NCBI GenBank assembly: GCA_003220615.1
Contig: QHTB01000149.1
Coordinates: 1 to 64,000 of the forward strand
Length of the DNA: 64,000 nt
DNA from: Candidatus Rokuibacteriota bacterium
Lineage (GTDB): Bacteria > Methylomirabilota > Methylomirabilia > Rokubacteriales > CSP1-6
Direction of reading: 5' to 3'
In this document: positions 25,167-33,848 of the stretch, piece by piece
Layout: each line of letters begins with the position of its first letter
Position numbering within the stretch: position 1 is the first letter of the stretch
The notes under the pieces: generated by a model
Database searches by the model: none
Told to the model about the DNA's origin: nothing
What the model saw: only the letters and a program-made list of their open reading frames with translations
Translations under genes and position numbers: made by a program

Positions 25167-25895
25167 CTACGTGATCTTGACGACGGCGTCGGCAGGCAGT
25201 CCCTTGACGAACACGGCCAGCGCCGCCTCCAGGTAGGTCGGGTCGCGCGACTCGAGGGTGACCTTCACCCGGTACTCGGGATTGGAGAACTCGGGGTACG
25301 AGCCGAGCAGCAGCGCGGGGTAATGGCGCAGCAGCTCGTTGAGGTGGGCGGCCAGCGTCCCCTCGCCGATGCGGACGAAGACGTTCTTCAGATGGATGGG
25401 GTCGTCGCGAAACCGCTCGCGGATCGCGTCGAACTTCTGCCGGAAGATCTCGGGCACGCCGGGCAGGACGTACACGTTCCGCATCACGATGGTGGGGAAG
25501 CGCAGCGACTCGGCGCCCAGCAGCTCGGCGCCTTCCGGTACCTCGGCCATCTTGAGGTGCGCCTCGTTGAGGCGCTCGCCGTAGTGCTGCCGGAGCAGTC
25601 CGGTCAGCTCGGGATGGCGAACCACCGCCACGCCGAGGGCCCGAGCCACGCCCTCGATGGTGACGTCGTCGTGCGTGGGGCCGACACCGCCCGAGGTGAA
25701 CACCACGTCCCACGCGCGGTGAGCCGCGGCCACCTCGGTCGCGATCACGTCGACGTCGTCGGGGATGACCGCGATCTTCCGCACGTCCATGCCGAGGCGC
25801 CGGAGCTCACGACAGAGGTAGACCGCGTTGGCGTCCTCGATCTTGCCCGACAGGATCTCGTTCCCGACCAGGATGATGCCGGCGGTCTTCGGCAT
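25167..25895 (-). CDS. CinA-like molybdopterin-binding domain protein
   Basis: A 242-residue protein with the MoCF/CinA N-terminal domain: LVGNEILSGKIEDANAVYLCRELRRLG at the start, then FTSGGVGPTHDDVTIEGVA near 68 and VYVLPGVPEIFRQKF near 142. Full CinA has about 410 residues with a C-terminal NMN deamidase; that domain is absent here. The short form is commonly annotated as competence/damage-inducible protein A-like, and its pyrophosphatase role is uncertain. It heads the minus operon with the two glycosyltransferases and is divergent from the enoyl-reductase-like SDR. Confidence 0.85.
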   Translation of the reverse strand: MPKTAGIILVGNEILSGKIEDANAVYLCRELRRLGMDVRKIAVIPDDVDVIATEVAAAHRAWDVVFTSGGVGPTHDDVTIEGVARALGVAVVRHPELTGLLRQHYGERLNEAHLKMAEVPEGAELLGAESLRFPTIVMRNVYVLPGVPEIFRQKFDAIRERFRDDPIHLKNVFVRIGEGTLAAHLNELLRHYPALLLGSYPEFSNPEYRVKVTLESRDPTYLEAALAVFVKGLPADAVVKIT

Positions 25896-25937
25896 GACCT
25901 GTTGGCGATTCTACACGATGGTAGAATGCGCGAGTCC

Positions 25938-26750
25938 ATGCAATCGGCTCCCGTCCGGCTCGGCGGCTGGGCGCTCGTGCTCGGTGCCTCGTCGGGCTTC
26001 GGTGAAGCATCGAGCATCGCGCTGGCGCGGGCCGGCCTCGATATCTTCGGCGTCCACCTCGACCGTAAGGCCACCCTCACCAACGTCGAGCGCATCGTGG
26101 CCACGATCGAAGGCCTCGGCCGCCAGGCCCGCTTCTTCAACGTCAACGCCGCCGACGCCGACCGTCGCGCCGAAGTGCTGGAGGAAATGACGCGCGCGAT
26201 CGCGGCGCGCGGCGATGACGGCCACCTGACCGTGCTGCTCCACTCGCTCGCCTTCGGCACGCTCAAGCCCTTCATCGCCGATCCCGTCAAGGAGGCGGTG
26301 AGCGCCGCTCAGATGGACATGACGGTCGACGTGATGGCGCACACGCTCGTGTACTGGACGCAGGAGGTCGTCGCGCGCGGGCTCATGACCGAGGGCGGTC
26401 GCATCTTCGCCCTGACGTCGTCGGGCGGCCGCCGCGTGCTGCCGGCGTACGGGCCGGTGTCGGCGGCCAAGGCCGCGCTCGAATCCCACGTGCGTCAACT
26501 CGCCATGGAGCTGGCCCCGCGCCGCATCACGGTCAACGCGATCCGGGCCGGCGTGACGCCGACCCCGGCCGCGCAGAAAATTCCCGGCTACGACACGCTG
26601 GTCGACCAGGCGCGTCGCCGCAACCCCAGCGGCCGTCTCACCACGCCCGAGGACGTCGCCCGTGCGCTCGTCGTCCTGGCCCATCCCGACACCGCGTGGA
26701 TCACGGGCAACGTCATCGGCGTCGACGGCGGCGAGGACGTCGTCGGGTGA
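25938..26750 (+). CDS. FabI/FabL-type SDR (Tyr-x6-Lys)
   Basis: A 270-residue SDR-fold protein. GASSGFGEASSIALARAG is a variant glycine motif near residue 15. The active site reads TSSGGRRVLPAYGPVSAAKAALE: Tyr and Lys are six residues apart, the spacing of enoyl-ACP reductases FabI and FabL rather than of YxxxK ketoreductases. ITGNVIGVDGGEDV ends the protein. An enoyl reductase or related activity is therefore likely. ATG 25938 was preferred because a TAGAAT box at 25922-25927 overlaps the alternative ATG 25926. uppP follows 4 bases downstream. Confidence 0.82.
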   Translation: MQSAPVRLGGWALVLGASSGFGEASSIALARAGLDIFGVHLDRKATLTNVERIVATIEGLGRQARFFNVNAADADRRAEVLEEMTRAIAARGDDGHLTVLLHSLAFGTLKPFIADPVKEAVSAAQMDMTVDVMAHTLVYWTQEVVARGLMTEGGRIFALTSSGGRRVLPAYGPVSAAKAALESHVRQLAMELAPRRITVNAIRAGVTPTPAAQKIPGYDTLVDQARRRNPSGRLTTPEDVARALVVLAHPDTAWITGNVIGVDGGEDVVG

Positions 26751-26754
26751 GCTC

Positions 26755-27642
26755 GTGAACGACTACGTGCTGGCCGTCGTGCTGGGCGTGATCGAAGGGC
26801 TGACCGAATTCCTGCCCGTCAGCTCGACGGCCCACCTGCGCCTCACCGAGGCGCTGCTCGGCATCGATCTCGGCGACCCCTACTGGAAGACGTTTTCGAT
26901 CGTCATCCAGCTCGGCGCGATCCTCTGCCTGCCCATCTACTTCTGGGGCCGTCTCGTCAAGCTCGTGCGCTTCTTCCCTCACGGCTCGCGGGGCGACCGC
27001 ACCGTGGCCACTCACCCGCTCTCGCTGACGCTGATCGCGTTTCTCACCACGGCGATTCCGGCCTTCCTGCTGACGAAGATCATCGGCAAGCACCTCGAGA
27101 GCCTCTTCGTCATGGCGGCCTCGCTCATCGTCGGCGGCGTCGTGATGTGGGTGGTCGACGCGATCTACGAACGCTCGCAGGGCCAGGCGTTCGCCCGCGG
27201 CTTCATCACCGAGACGATGGAGGAGATGTCGGTCGGCCAGGCGGTGTGGATCGGCGCCTGCCAGCTCCTCTCGGCCGTCTTTCCCGGCACCTCACGCTCG
27301 ATGGCGACGATCACCGCCGGTGAGCTCGCCGGCATGACGCGTTCGGTGGCCCTGGAGTTCTCGTTCTTCCTGTCGATCCCGACGATGGCCGCCGCCACCC
27401 TCTACGATCTGTTGAAGTCGCTGCGGCCGCGGGCGGGCGAGCCGAGCGCGATCGGCGCGATGCCCCACGATGCTCACTCCTTCATCGTGCTCGCCGTCGG
27501 CTTCGTGGTGTCGTTCGTCGTTGCCTACGCTGTGGTGGGCTGGTTCCTCGGGTGGGTTCGCCGCCGCGGGCTCACGCCGTTCGCGGCGTACCGGATCGTC
27601 CTCGGCGCCGCCGTGCTTCTCTGGGCGATCCGGTCGGGGTGA
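26755..27642 (+). CDS. uppP: Undecaprenyl-diphosphate phosphatase
   Basis: A 295-residue inner-membrane BacA/UppP enzyme that dephosphorylates undecaprenyl diphosphate so the lipid carrier can be reused for cell wall synthesis. GLTEFLPVSSTAHL near 18-31 and FPGTSRSMATI near 180 are the two family signatures, carrying the catalytic Glu and Arg. About eight membrane helices. GTG 26755 is 4 bases after the SDR stop, so it is coupled. The bacitracin-resistance role of the family is known; a family B repeat hairpin begins at the stop codon. Confidence 0.93.
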   Translation: MNDYVLAVVLGVIEGLTEFLPVSSTAHLRLTEALLGIDLGDPYWKTFSIVIQLGAILCLPIYFWGRLVKLVRFFPHGSRGDRTVATHPLSLTLIAFLTTAIPAFLLTKIIGKHLESLFVMAASLIVGGVVMWVVDAIYERSQGQAFARGFITETMEEMSVGQAVWIGACQLLSAVFPGTSRSMATITAGELAGMTRSVALEFSFFLSIPTMAAATLYDLLKSLRPRAGEPSAIGAMPHDAHSFIVLAVGFVVSFVVAYAVVGWFLGWVRRRGLTPFAAYRIVLGAAVLLWAIRSG

Positions 27643-27671
27643 CGGGCGGAAGCCCGGGTGCCCGTGCCCTG
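27643..27671. repeat. GC-rich hairpin repeat, family B, copy 1
   Basis: CGGGC-GGAA-GCCCG (27643-27656) is followed by GGTGCCCGTGCCC. Bases 27651-27669 are the exact reverse complement of 62947-62965 (19 of 19). It lies between the convergent uppP and kinase genes, where a transcription-end function is plausible. Confidence 0.65.
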
Positions 27672-30023
27672 TTAACTAGACTTCACGCGATCGGGAACGG
27701 CGCGGGCGATCGCCTCGAAGAGCTTCTCCCGCGAGAACGGCTTGGCCAGGATCGCGTCGACATCCTCGGCGGCGGCCGGGTCGAGCTCCTGGGCCCAGCC
27801 CGTGAGCAGCACGATCGGGACGCGACGGATGTGCCGCAGCTCGGCGGCCAGCCCGAGCCCTGTCATTCCCGGCATGCCGAGATCCGTGATGATGAGGTCG
27901 ACGGACTCGCGGTTGAAGATCGTCAGGGCTTCCCGCCCCGAGGCGGCCGTGAGCACGGCGTGGCCGGCGTGGGTCAGCATCGCCCGCACGAGATCGAGCA
28001 CCTCGGGCTCGTCCTCGACGGCGAGGATGCGCAAGGGCTCCACCACGGGCACGAACACGGTGGTCCGGTTGAGCTCGCCGGTGACCGGCGGGAAGGACAG
28101 CGTGAACGTGGTGCCCACGCCCTCGCGGCTCTGGAGCGTGATCGTCCCGCCGTAGCGCTGCACGATCTCCTGGGCCAGCGATAGACCCAGACCAGTCCCG
28201 CCCTCTCCGCCGCGCGTGGTGAAGAACGGCTCGAAGGCGAGGCGCTGGACCTCGGCGCTCATCCCCCGCCCGGTGTCGGTGATCGCGATGCGCGCCCGAT
28301 CGGCCTCGGTCCCGATCTGGGTGGTGAGCCGCCCGCCGTCGGGCATGGCGGCCAGCGCGTTCTCGAGAATGTTCAGCAGCGCCTCCCGGATCTCACTGGC
28401 CACGGCCAGGATGGCTGGCGCCGGATCGATGCGAAGGTCGATCTCGTAGCGCACGCCGCGACGAGCCGCGTCGTTGTCCCACTGCGGCCGGGTCAGGGCC
28501 AGGAGCTGTTCCACCACCTCGCGGAGCTGCACCGCCTCCGGACCGCGCACGCGGGCCGGACGCGAGTACTCCTGGAGCCGGCGCACCGTTCCCACGCTGT
28601 CGGCGGCGCCCTGGCTGATGACCTTCAGCGCGTGAGTGAGCTCGTCGGTGTCGATCGTCTCGCCGGCGCCCAGGCGCTCGAGCAGCATCTCCGTCCAGCC
28701 CAGCACCGGCGTGAGGCGGTTGTTGATGTTGTGCGCCACGCCGGCCGCCAGCGAGCCGAGCGTGCGGAACTTCTGCTCGCGGATCACGCGGAAGCGGAGC
28801 TCGTGCTCGGGGCTGATGTCACGGAAGATGCCGATGCGCTGCAGCCCGCCCTTCCGCCGCTCGACGGCGGACAGCGAGAGGTGCACCGGCCGGGGCTCGC
28901 CGGCCCGCGTGATCAGCAACAGCTCGCCGTGGTAGATGGTCTGCTGCCGCATCTGCGTGATCAGCGCGCCCGTGTCCTGCGCCGAGGACAGGAAATCCGT
29001 CCAGCGCTGGCCGGTGAGGTCCTCGCCGGCGGCGCCGACCATGGACAGGAACGCGCGGTTGGCGAAGAGCACGCGGTCGTCGGTGTCGATGACGACGACG
29101 CCTTCGCCGATGCGTCGCACCACGTTGGCCAGCTCGCGCGCCTCGCCCTCCAGCCGCGAGTGCTCGATCGCGACGGCGACTCGATCGGCGACGATGTTGA
29201 GAAACTGGTAGGCCCGATTGTCGATCCGCCGTGAGCGCCGGGCGACCTCCAGCACGCCGATGCCGACGCCACCGACGATCAGAGGCGCCGCCATCACCGA
29301 GCGGAACTTCCCCGACCGGAGCGTGCGGCTCTTGACGCGGTGGTCGGTGGCGGCGCCGTCGTCGACGATCACGGGCGATCGCGTGCTCAGCGCGAGGCCG
29401 GCCACGCCCTCGCCCAGCGGCACGCTCAGGCCGGCCAGATCGTCGCCGAAGCCGAGCGCGGCCCGCGCCCGCAGCTCGCTCTTCGCCTCGTCGGCCAGGA
29501 GGATGGCGGCACCGTCGGCCGCGAAGACGTCGAGGACGATCTCGTCCATCCGCTGCAACAGCACGTCGCCGTCGGCGGCGGTGAGGCTGGCCTGAGCGAT
29601 CTGGGCGAGCGCCTGGATCTCCCGCGTCCGCCGCTCGAGCAGCCGGCTGGTGATCAGCGTTCGCGCGCGCGCCACCAGCTCCTCGGGCAGGAACGGCTTC
29701 GTCATGTAGTCGTCGGCGCCGTCGCGCAGGCCGCGCACACGGGCGGACGGGCTACTGAGCGCGCTCAGCACGAGGATGGGAACGCGGCTCTGGCTGGCCT
29801 CCGCGCGCAGCTTCTCGATGACCTCGTAGCCGCTCATGCCGGGCAGCATGAGGTCGAGGACCAGGAGGTCCGTCTCCGGATTGACCTCGAGCGCCTCCAG
29901 GGCGGCCTCGCCCGTCCCCACCGACTCGACCTGGTAGCCCTCGGCCTCGAGCAGGTCGCGCAGCAGGGCGGACGTGTCGCGGTTGTCCTCGACGACGAGA
30001 ACGCGCGCGATCTCGTCGGTCAT
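27672..30023 (-). CDS. Hybrid histidine kinase: REC-GAF-PAS-HisKA-HATPase-REC
   Basis: A 783-residue cytoplasmic signalling protein. The N-terminal receiver (1-125) has VVEDN, phosphoacceptor VLDLMLPGMSG near 57 and KPF near 109. A GAF domain follows (about 140-295), then PAS (about 298-410). The dimerisation domain has AAGVAHNINNRLTPVLG with the phosphorylated His near 438, the ATPase domain has NILENALAAMPDGG, DTGRGM and GEGGTGLGL, and a second receiver (about 655-780) has ITDLGMPGM. There are no membrane segments. It is probably a phosphorelay member acting with the kinase encoded upstream, whose stop overlaps its start by 4 bases. No DNA-binding output domain is present. Confidence 0.9.
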   Translation of the reverse strand: MTDEIARVLVVEDNRDTSALLRDLLEAEGYQVESVGTGEAALEALEVNPETDLLVLDLMLPGMSGYEVIEKLRAEASQSRVPILVLSALSSPSARVRGLRDGADDYMTKPFLPEELVARARTLITSRLLERRTREIQALAQIAQASLTAADGDVLLQRMDEIVLDVFAADGAAILLADEAKSELRARAALGFGDDLAGLSVPLGEGVAGLALSTRSPVIVDDGAATDHRVKSRTLRSGKFRSVMAAPLIVGGVGIGVLEVARRSRRIDNRAYQFLNIVADRVAVAIEHSRLEGEARELANVVRRIGEGVVVIDTDDRVLFANRAFLSMVGAAGEDLTGQRWTDFLSSAQDTGALITQMRQQTIYHGELLLITRAGEPRPVHLSLSAVERRKGGLQRIGIFRDISPEHELRFRVIREQKFRTLGSLAAGVAHNINNRLTPVLGWTEMLLERLGAGETIDTDELTHALKVISQGAADSVGTVRRLQEYSRPARVRGPEAVQLREVVEQLLALTRPQWDNDAARRGVRYEIDLRIDPAPAILAVASEIREALLNILENALAAMPDGGRLTTQIGTEADRARIAITDTGRGMSAEVQRLAFEPFFTTRGGEGGTGLGLSLAQEIVQRYGGTITLQSREGVGTTFTLSFPPVTGELNRTTVFVPVVEPLRILAVEDEPEVLDLVRAMLTHAGHAVLTAASGREALTIFNRESVDLIITDLGMPGMTGLGLAAELRHIRRVPIVLLTGWAQELDPAAAEDVDAILAKPFSREKLFEAIARAVPDRVKSS

Positions 30024-31561
30024 CGCGACAGCGCTCCGGCGCCGGCCATGGTGGCCGCGACGACGCGGGCCAGATCGTCGGGCGTGTAGGGCTTGGCGAC
30101 GTACGCCTCACAACCCGCGTGGAACGCCGACTCGCGCTCCTGGGGACGGGCCAGCGCCGACACCGCGATGATGGGGATGTTCCGCGTGTCGGGATGCTGG
30201 CGCAGCCGGCGCGCCACCTCCCAGCCCGAGAGTCCAGGCAACATGAGGTCGAGCAAGATGACGGCGGGTGGGTGCTCGAGCGCCAGCTGCACCGCCGCTT
30301 CGCCGTCGGCCGAGATGGTGGCGCGGCCGCCTAGCAGGTCCTCGACGACGGTCCGCATCAGATCCTGATTGGGCAGGTCGTCGTCCACGATCAGCACGTC
30401 GCGTCCCGCCAGGACGGGCTCGACCCGCGACGCCGTCTCCTCCACCGCGACGGCCGAGCGCGGCGCCACCGTCGACACGGGGAGGCTGAAGCTGAACCGG
30501 CTGCCCCGGTTCTCCCCGTCGCTCTCGGCGCGCACGACTCCGCCGTGGAGCTCGACCAGGCGCCGGACGATCGCGAGGCCGAGACCGGATCCACCGTGGC
30601 GCCGCCGCATCGGCGACTCGACCTGATAGAACGGATCCCAGATGCGCGCGAGCTCGTCCCTGGCGATGCCGACGCCGCTGTCCTCGACGGCGATCCACAC
30701 CTGATCGCCCTGGCGCGCCGCGCGCACCGTCATCGCGCCGCCAGCCGGCGTGAACTTCACCGCGTTGCCCACCAGGTTGACGAGGATCTGGTGGAGCCGC
30801 GTCGCGTCGGCGTGGACCGCCGGCACGTCGGAGCCGACGGCATTGGCGATGCGGATCTGCTTGGCCTGAGAGGCGACGCGCACGGCGGCCACCACGTGCT
30901 CGACCGCCTCGCGGACGTCGGTCGGCCGCGGGTCGAGTTCCACGCGGGCGGCTTCCAGGCGTGAGACGTCGAGCAGGTCGTTGATCAGCTCGGTCAGTCG
31001 CTGAGCGCTGCGGAAGATCGCCTCCTGGTGCTCGAGCTGCTTGGGTGTGAGCGGACCGTGCACCTGGCGCATCAGGAGGCGGCTGTACCCGACGATCGCC
31101 GTCAGCGGCGTGCGCAGCTCGTGACTCACCATGGCCAGGAACTCGCTCTTGAGCTCGTCGAGCCGGCGCAGCTCCTCGTTGACCTGGGCGAGCGCGCGCG
31201 CCTCCCGTTCCTTGGCCGCATACTCCGTCTCGTACTCGCGCATCATGTCAGCGCTCTCGATGAACACGGCGTAGCGCCGGTGCAGCGCGAGGAATGCCAC
31301 TGCCGAGCCGGCCGCCAGCAGGTCCACGGCGACGATCGTGACGAACGAGCCCGTGGGCATGATGCCGACCGGTTCCAGCACCGACCGCACGGCCGCCCGT
31401 CCGCCGACAGCGACGAACACCAGCGCAATCGCCATGCCGAGTGGCTCACGACGAGCGGTCGGTCGCCGACTGATCTCGATGACGATGAGGGCGCCGACGA
31501 CGAGCGCGGAAACACTCAACACGACGTTCGCGAGGCGATAGATGAGCTCGGCGAGGCTCAC
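30020..31561 (-). CDS. Membrane hybrid histidine kinase: TM-HisKA-HATPase-REC
   Basis: A 513-residue sensor kinase. Three hydrophobic segments (about 9-29, 42-60 and 72-94) lead into a coiled coil, then MVSHELRTPLTAIVGYS with His147, an HATPase with LVGNAVKFTP, DSGVGIA and HGGSGLGLAI, and a receiver domain with LLDLMLPGLSG. The start is placed at GTG 31561 because a TACGAT box lies 8 bases before it; the longer frame from ATG 31579 would start inside that promoter region. It overlaps the next kinase by ATGA. Confidence 0.88.
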   Translation of the reverse strand: MSLAELIYRLANVVLSVSALVVGALIVIEISRRPTARREPLGMAIALVFVAVGGRAAVRSVLEPVGIMPTGSFVTIVAVDLLAAGSAVAFLALHRRYAVFIESADMMREYETEYAAKEREARALAQVNEELRRLDELKSEFLAMVSHELRTPLTAIVGYSRLLMRQVHGPLTPKQLEHQEAIFRSAQRLTELINDLLDVSRLEAARVELDPRPTDVREAVEHVVAAVRVASQAKQIRIANAVGSDVPAVHADATRLHQILVNLVGNAVKFTPAGGAMTVRAARQGDQVWIAVEDSGVGIARDELARIWDPFYQVESPMRRRHGGSGLGLAIVRRLVELHGGVVRAESDGENRGSRFSFSLPVSTVAPRSAVAVEETASRVEPVLAGRDVLIVDDDLPNQDLMRTVVEDLLGGRATISADGEAAVQLALEHPPAVILLDLMLPGLSGWEVARRLRQHPDTRNIPIIAVSALARPQERESAFHAGCEAYVAKPYTPDDLARVVAATMAGAGALSR

Positions 31562-31569
31562 GACGGTGC

Positions 31570-31575
31570 ATCGTA
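31570..31575 (-). promoter_or_regulatory. -10 box of the kinase operon, leaderless arrangement
   Basis: TACGAT on the minus strand lies 8 bases before GTG 31561. Confidence 0.4.
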
Positions 31576-31672
31576 GCATTGCGCGCGACCGACGCGACCG
31601 CCTGAAGCGAATTTCCTAGGCTGGAGAAAAGATTACCGAACTGCGGTATTTCTTACATCGTCGCGCGCCGTG

Positions 31673-32953
31673 TCAGCGCGAGCGAAGGTGGATCGTGACG
31701 ATCGCGGACATTCCGGCTCGCAGGGTGTGAGGATTCAACGTCTGACCGGGCTCCAGCGCGATCTTCACCGGCACGCGCTGGACGATCTTCACCCAGTTGC
31801 CGGTCGCGTTCTCGGGCGGCAGGAGCGAGAAGCGCGCGCCCGTGCCGGCGGCGATCGAATCGACGGTGCCCTTCCACGTGCGATCGGGAAACGTGTCGAC
31901 GACGATCTCGGCCCGCATGCCCGGCCGAATGCTGCGAAGCTGGGTCTCCTTGAGGTTGGCGATGACCCACACGTCGTCGAGCGAGACGACGGCCAGCAGC
32001 GCTTGCCCCGGCTGGGCGACCTGCCCCGGCTCGACGTTCTTTCGCGTCACGACTCCGGCGATCGGAGCGCGGATCTCGGTGTACTCGACGTTGAGCAGGG
32101 CCACCGAAAGGTCGGCCTCGGCCTCCTTGAGCTGGGCCGCGGCCAGGTCACGCTCGGCTTCGCGCACGCGCACCTCCTGCACGAGCGCGCCGGCCTGCTG
32201 CTCCTGCGCGCGCGCCTCGAGCACCCGCGCCTCGGCCGTGCGCACGCCGAGTTGCTGAGGCTCGAAGCCGGACTCGCGCATGCGAGCGTCCGCCTCCGCC
32301 GACTCGAGGTCGCGCTGGGCCTGGGCCACGCGCTGCTCGGCGGCGGCGACCTGGGCCGCGGCGATCCGCGCATCGGCCCGCGCGTTGTCCACGAACTGCT
32401 TCGCGACCAGCTCGCGCGTGAAGAGCTCCTCGGCCCGTGCGAGGTCGAGCGCGGTGCGATCACGAAGCGCGTGCGCACCGTCGCGGTCGGCGACGAGCGA
32501 CGCCATCGCCGCCCGCCGAGCGTGGGCGGCCGCCCGGCTCCCCTCGAGGATGCTGACGGCCGACCGGCGGGCTGCCTCCGCGCGGACCGTGGCCGCCTCG
32601 GCCTGGGTGTGCTGGCTGGCCGCCATCTCCTGCCCGAGACCGACGCGCGCGGAGGCCACCTTGAACCGCCGCTCCGCCATCACCACGGCGGCGCGCGCCT
32701 GCTCGGCCTTCGCCCGGTAATCACGGGCATCGAGCCGAATGACGACCTGGCCCGCCTTCACGAGCTCGTTGTCGCGGACGAGGACCTCCATCACCTGGCC
32801 CGGAACCTTGGCGCTCACCGGCGCCACTGTACCTTCGACATACGCGTCGTCGGTACCGACGCTCAACCGGCTTCGGTACCACGCGGTCCCGGCCCAGCCC
32901 GCGCCGAGGAGGACGATCAGGCCGAGCGCGAGGGCGAGGCGGCGACGGCTCAC
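31673..32953 (-). CDS. HlyD/EmrA-type membrane fusion protein
   Basis: A 426-residue periplasmic adaptor of a multidrug or secretion efflux pump. Residues 5-23 form the single membrane anchor. VSAKVPGQVMEVLVRDNELVKAGQVVIRLD is the first biotinyl-lipoyl half, a long alpha-hairpin (about 80-260) follows, then IRAPIAGVVTRKNVEPGQVAQPGQ, the second lipoyl half, and a beta-barrel ending VKIALEPGQTLNPHTLRAGMSA. The length exceeds typical EmrA by about 35 residues, mostly in the coiled-coil arm. The matching MFS or ABC pump and TolC are not next to it, so its partner is unknown. The start has AGGAAAGG 3 bases upstream. Confidence 0.88.
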   Translation of the reverse strand: MSRRRLALALGLIVLLGAGWAGTAWYRSRLSVGTDDAYVEGTVAPVSAKVPGQVMEVLVRDNELVKAGQVVIRLDARDYRAKAEQARAAVVMAERRFKVASARVGLGQEMAASQHTQAEAATVRAEAARRSAVSILEGSRAAAHARRAAMASLVADRDGAHALRDRTALDLARAEELFTRELVAKQFVDNARADARIAAAQVAAAEQRVAQAQRDLESAEADARMRESGFEPQQLGVRTAEARVLEARAQEQQAGALVQEVRVREAERDLAAAQLKEAEADLSVALLNVEYTEIRAPIAGVVTRKNVEPGQVAQPGQALLAVVSLDDVWVIANLKETQLRSIRPGMRAEIVVDTFPDRTWKGTVDSIAAGTGARFSLLPPENATGNWVKIVQRVPVKIALEPGQTLNPHTLRAGMSAIVTIHLRSR

Positions 32954-33021
32954 GGTCCTTTCCTAGCATGCCCCGTGCGCTCTTGTCACCCCGGTGACAC
33001 CCGAGCGTCGAAGACCGCCCT

Positions 33022-33708
33022 TTGAAAAAACCGTCCCAACCCCTGGTACCACGCGCGTTTTCACGGCGTTCGCCGGCAATCAGCTTCGGCACAGGAGTTG
33101 CTCGACGCACCCCCGTGCTTCGCGCTCGTCCGTTCCTACTTCGCTGTCTGAGGTTCTATCGCGGTCTCGACCTGGATCGTCTCGTCGCCGACGACGACAT
33201 CGTGCACGCCCGATCACGATTCCGGAGCGTGGACGATCCGGACTGCTTCGCCGTCTACGAGGTACGCCAGGCTCCATTCGCGGGAGCGCCCCTATCGCTG
33301 CACGCCAGCGAGGACCACACGCTGGTCGCCGAGCGGGAATTCCGCCGCGTCCCCCTCGACGCCTCCGGCCTGGCCCTCGTGGTCTTCAACGCCCGCGCCG
33401 GCTCCGCCGTTCAGGTGATCGCCGCGCTGGGCCAGTGGGTCGAGCACGCGGTGAGCCTCTACCAGCCCACGTATCTCTTGTGTGCGCGCTCGCTCGAGCA
33501 GCCGCGGCTCACGGCTCTGCTGACCGGCGTGCGCGAGCGGCGAGCGTTACAGTCGGGGCGAGCGATCCCGTTCAGCGTGGACCTGATCATGCCGGAGCTC
33601 GTGCCGCTGCTCGACACGGCGCCCGAGCATTACGAGTACTGGCCGGACGGGCTCGATGTCGACGCGCCAGGCGCCCCGGTCGAGGTGATCGCAAAAGACG
33701 CGGTGTGA
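33022..33708 (+). CDS. Hypothetical protein
   Basis: A frame of up to 228 residues that I do not recognise firmly. From about residue 35 the sequence is protein-like (FLLRCLRFYRGLDLDRLVADDD, then CFAVYEVRQAPF, then FNARAGSAVQVIAALGQWVEHAVSLYQP). The alternation of strands and helices might fit a dimeric alpha/beta barrel such as antibiotic biosynthesis monooxygenase-like proteins, but key motifs are not visible. The TTG at 33022 gives an Arg-rich N-terminus of low credibility; GTG at 33112 is an alternative start. The flanks on both sides are gene-free for 60-140 bases, so it is transcribed alone. Confidence 0.55.
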   Translation: MKKPSQPLVPRAFSRRSPAISFGTGVARRTPVLRARPFLLRCLRFYRGLDLDRLVADDDIVHARSRFRSVDDPDCFAVYEVRQAPFAGAPLSLHASEDHTLVAEREFRRVPLDASGLALVVFNARAGSAVQVIAALGQWVEHAVSLYQPTYLLCARSLEQPRLTALLTGVRERRALQSGRAIPFSVDLIMPELVPLLDTAPEHYEYWPDGLDVDAPGAPVEVIAKDAV

Positions 33709-33751
33709 TCTACACGCGGGGTTAGACACGGTGTCGCGCGCGACGTGATGA

Positions 33752-33789
33752 GGGGGGTTTGGGGGGAAGCGGTACGGGTCCCCCCAACT
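33752..33789. repeat. G-rich hairpin repeat, family C, copy 2
   Basis: GGGGGGTTTGGGGGGAAG, a short loop, then GTCCCCCCAACTT. A 9-bp stem (TTGGGGGGA / TCCCCCCAA) forms. It shares GGTTTGG, the G-run, the C-run and the CCAA-TT end with 4803-4838. Confidence 0.55.
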
Positions 33790-33800
33790 TAATAAATCAG

Positions 33801-33848
33801 AGCGCGCCTGCAGAAGCTCGCGTGACTACCGGGGAGTCGAGGCGCGCT
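33801..33848 (-). repeat. 9-bp inverted repeat at the M20 gene end
   Basis: AGCGCGCCT (33801-33809) and AGGCGCGCT (33840-33848) are perfect inverted copies 30 bases apart, directly at the stop of the minus-strand M20 gene. A long-loop hairpin at the transcript end is possible; no T-run follows. Confidence 0.4.

Noticed and set aside
24411-26750. 779-residue plus-strand frame as one long gene
   Set aside because: Only the part from about 25938 is an SDR; the front is the shadow of the ArnT-like and CinA genes.
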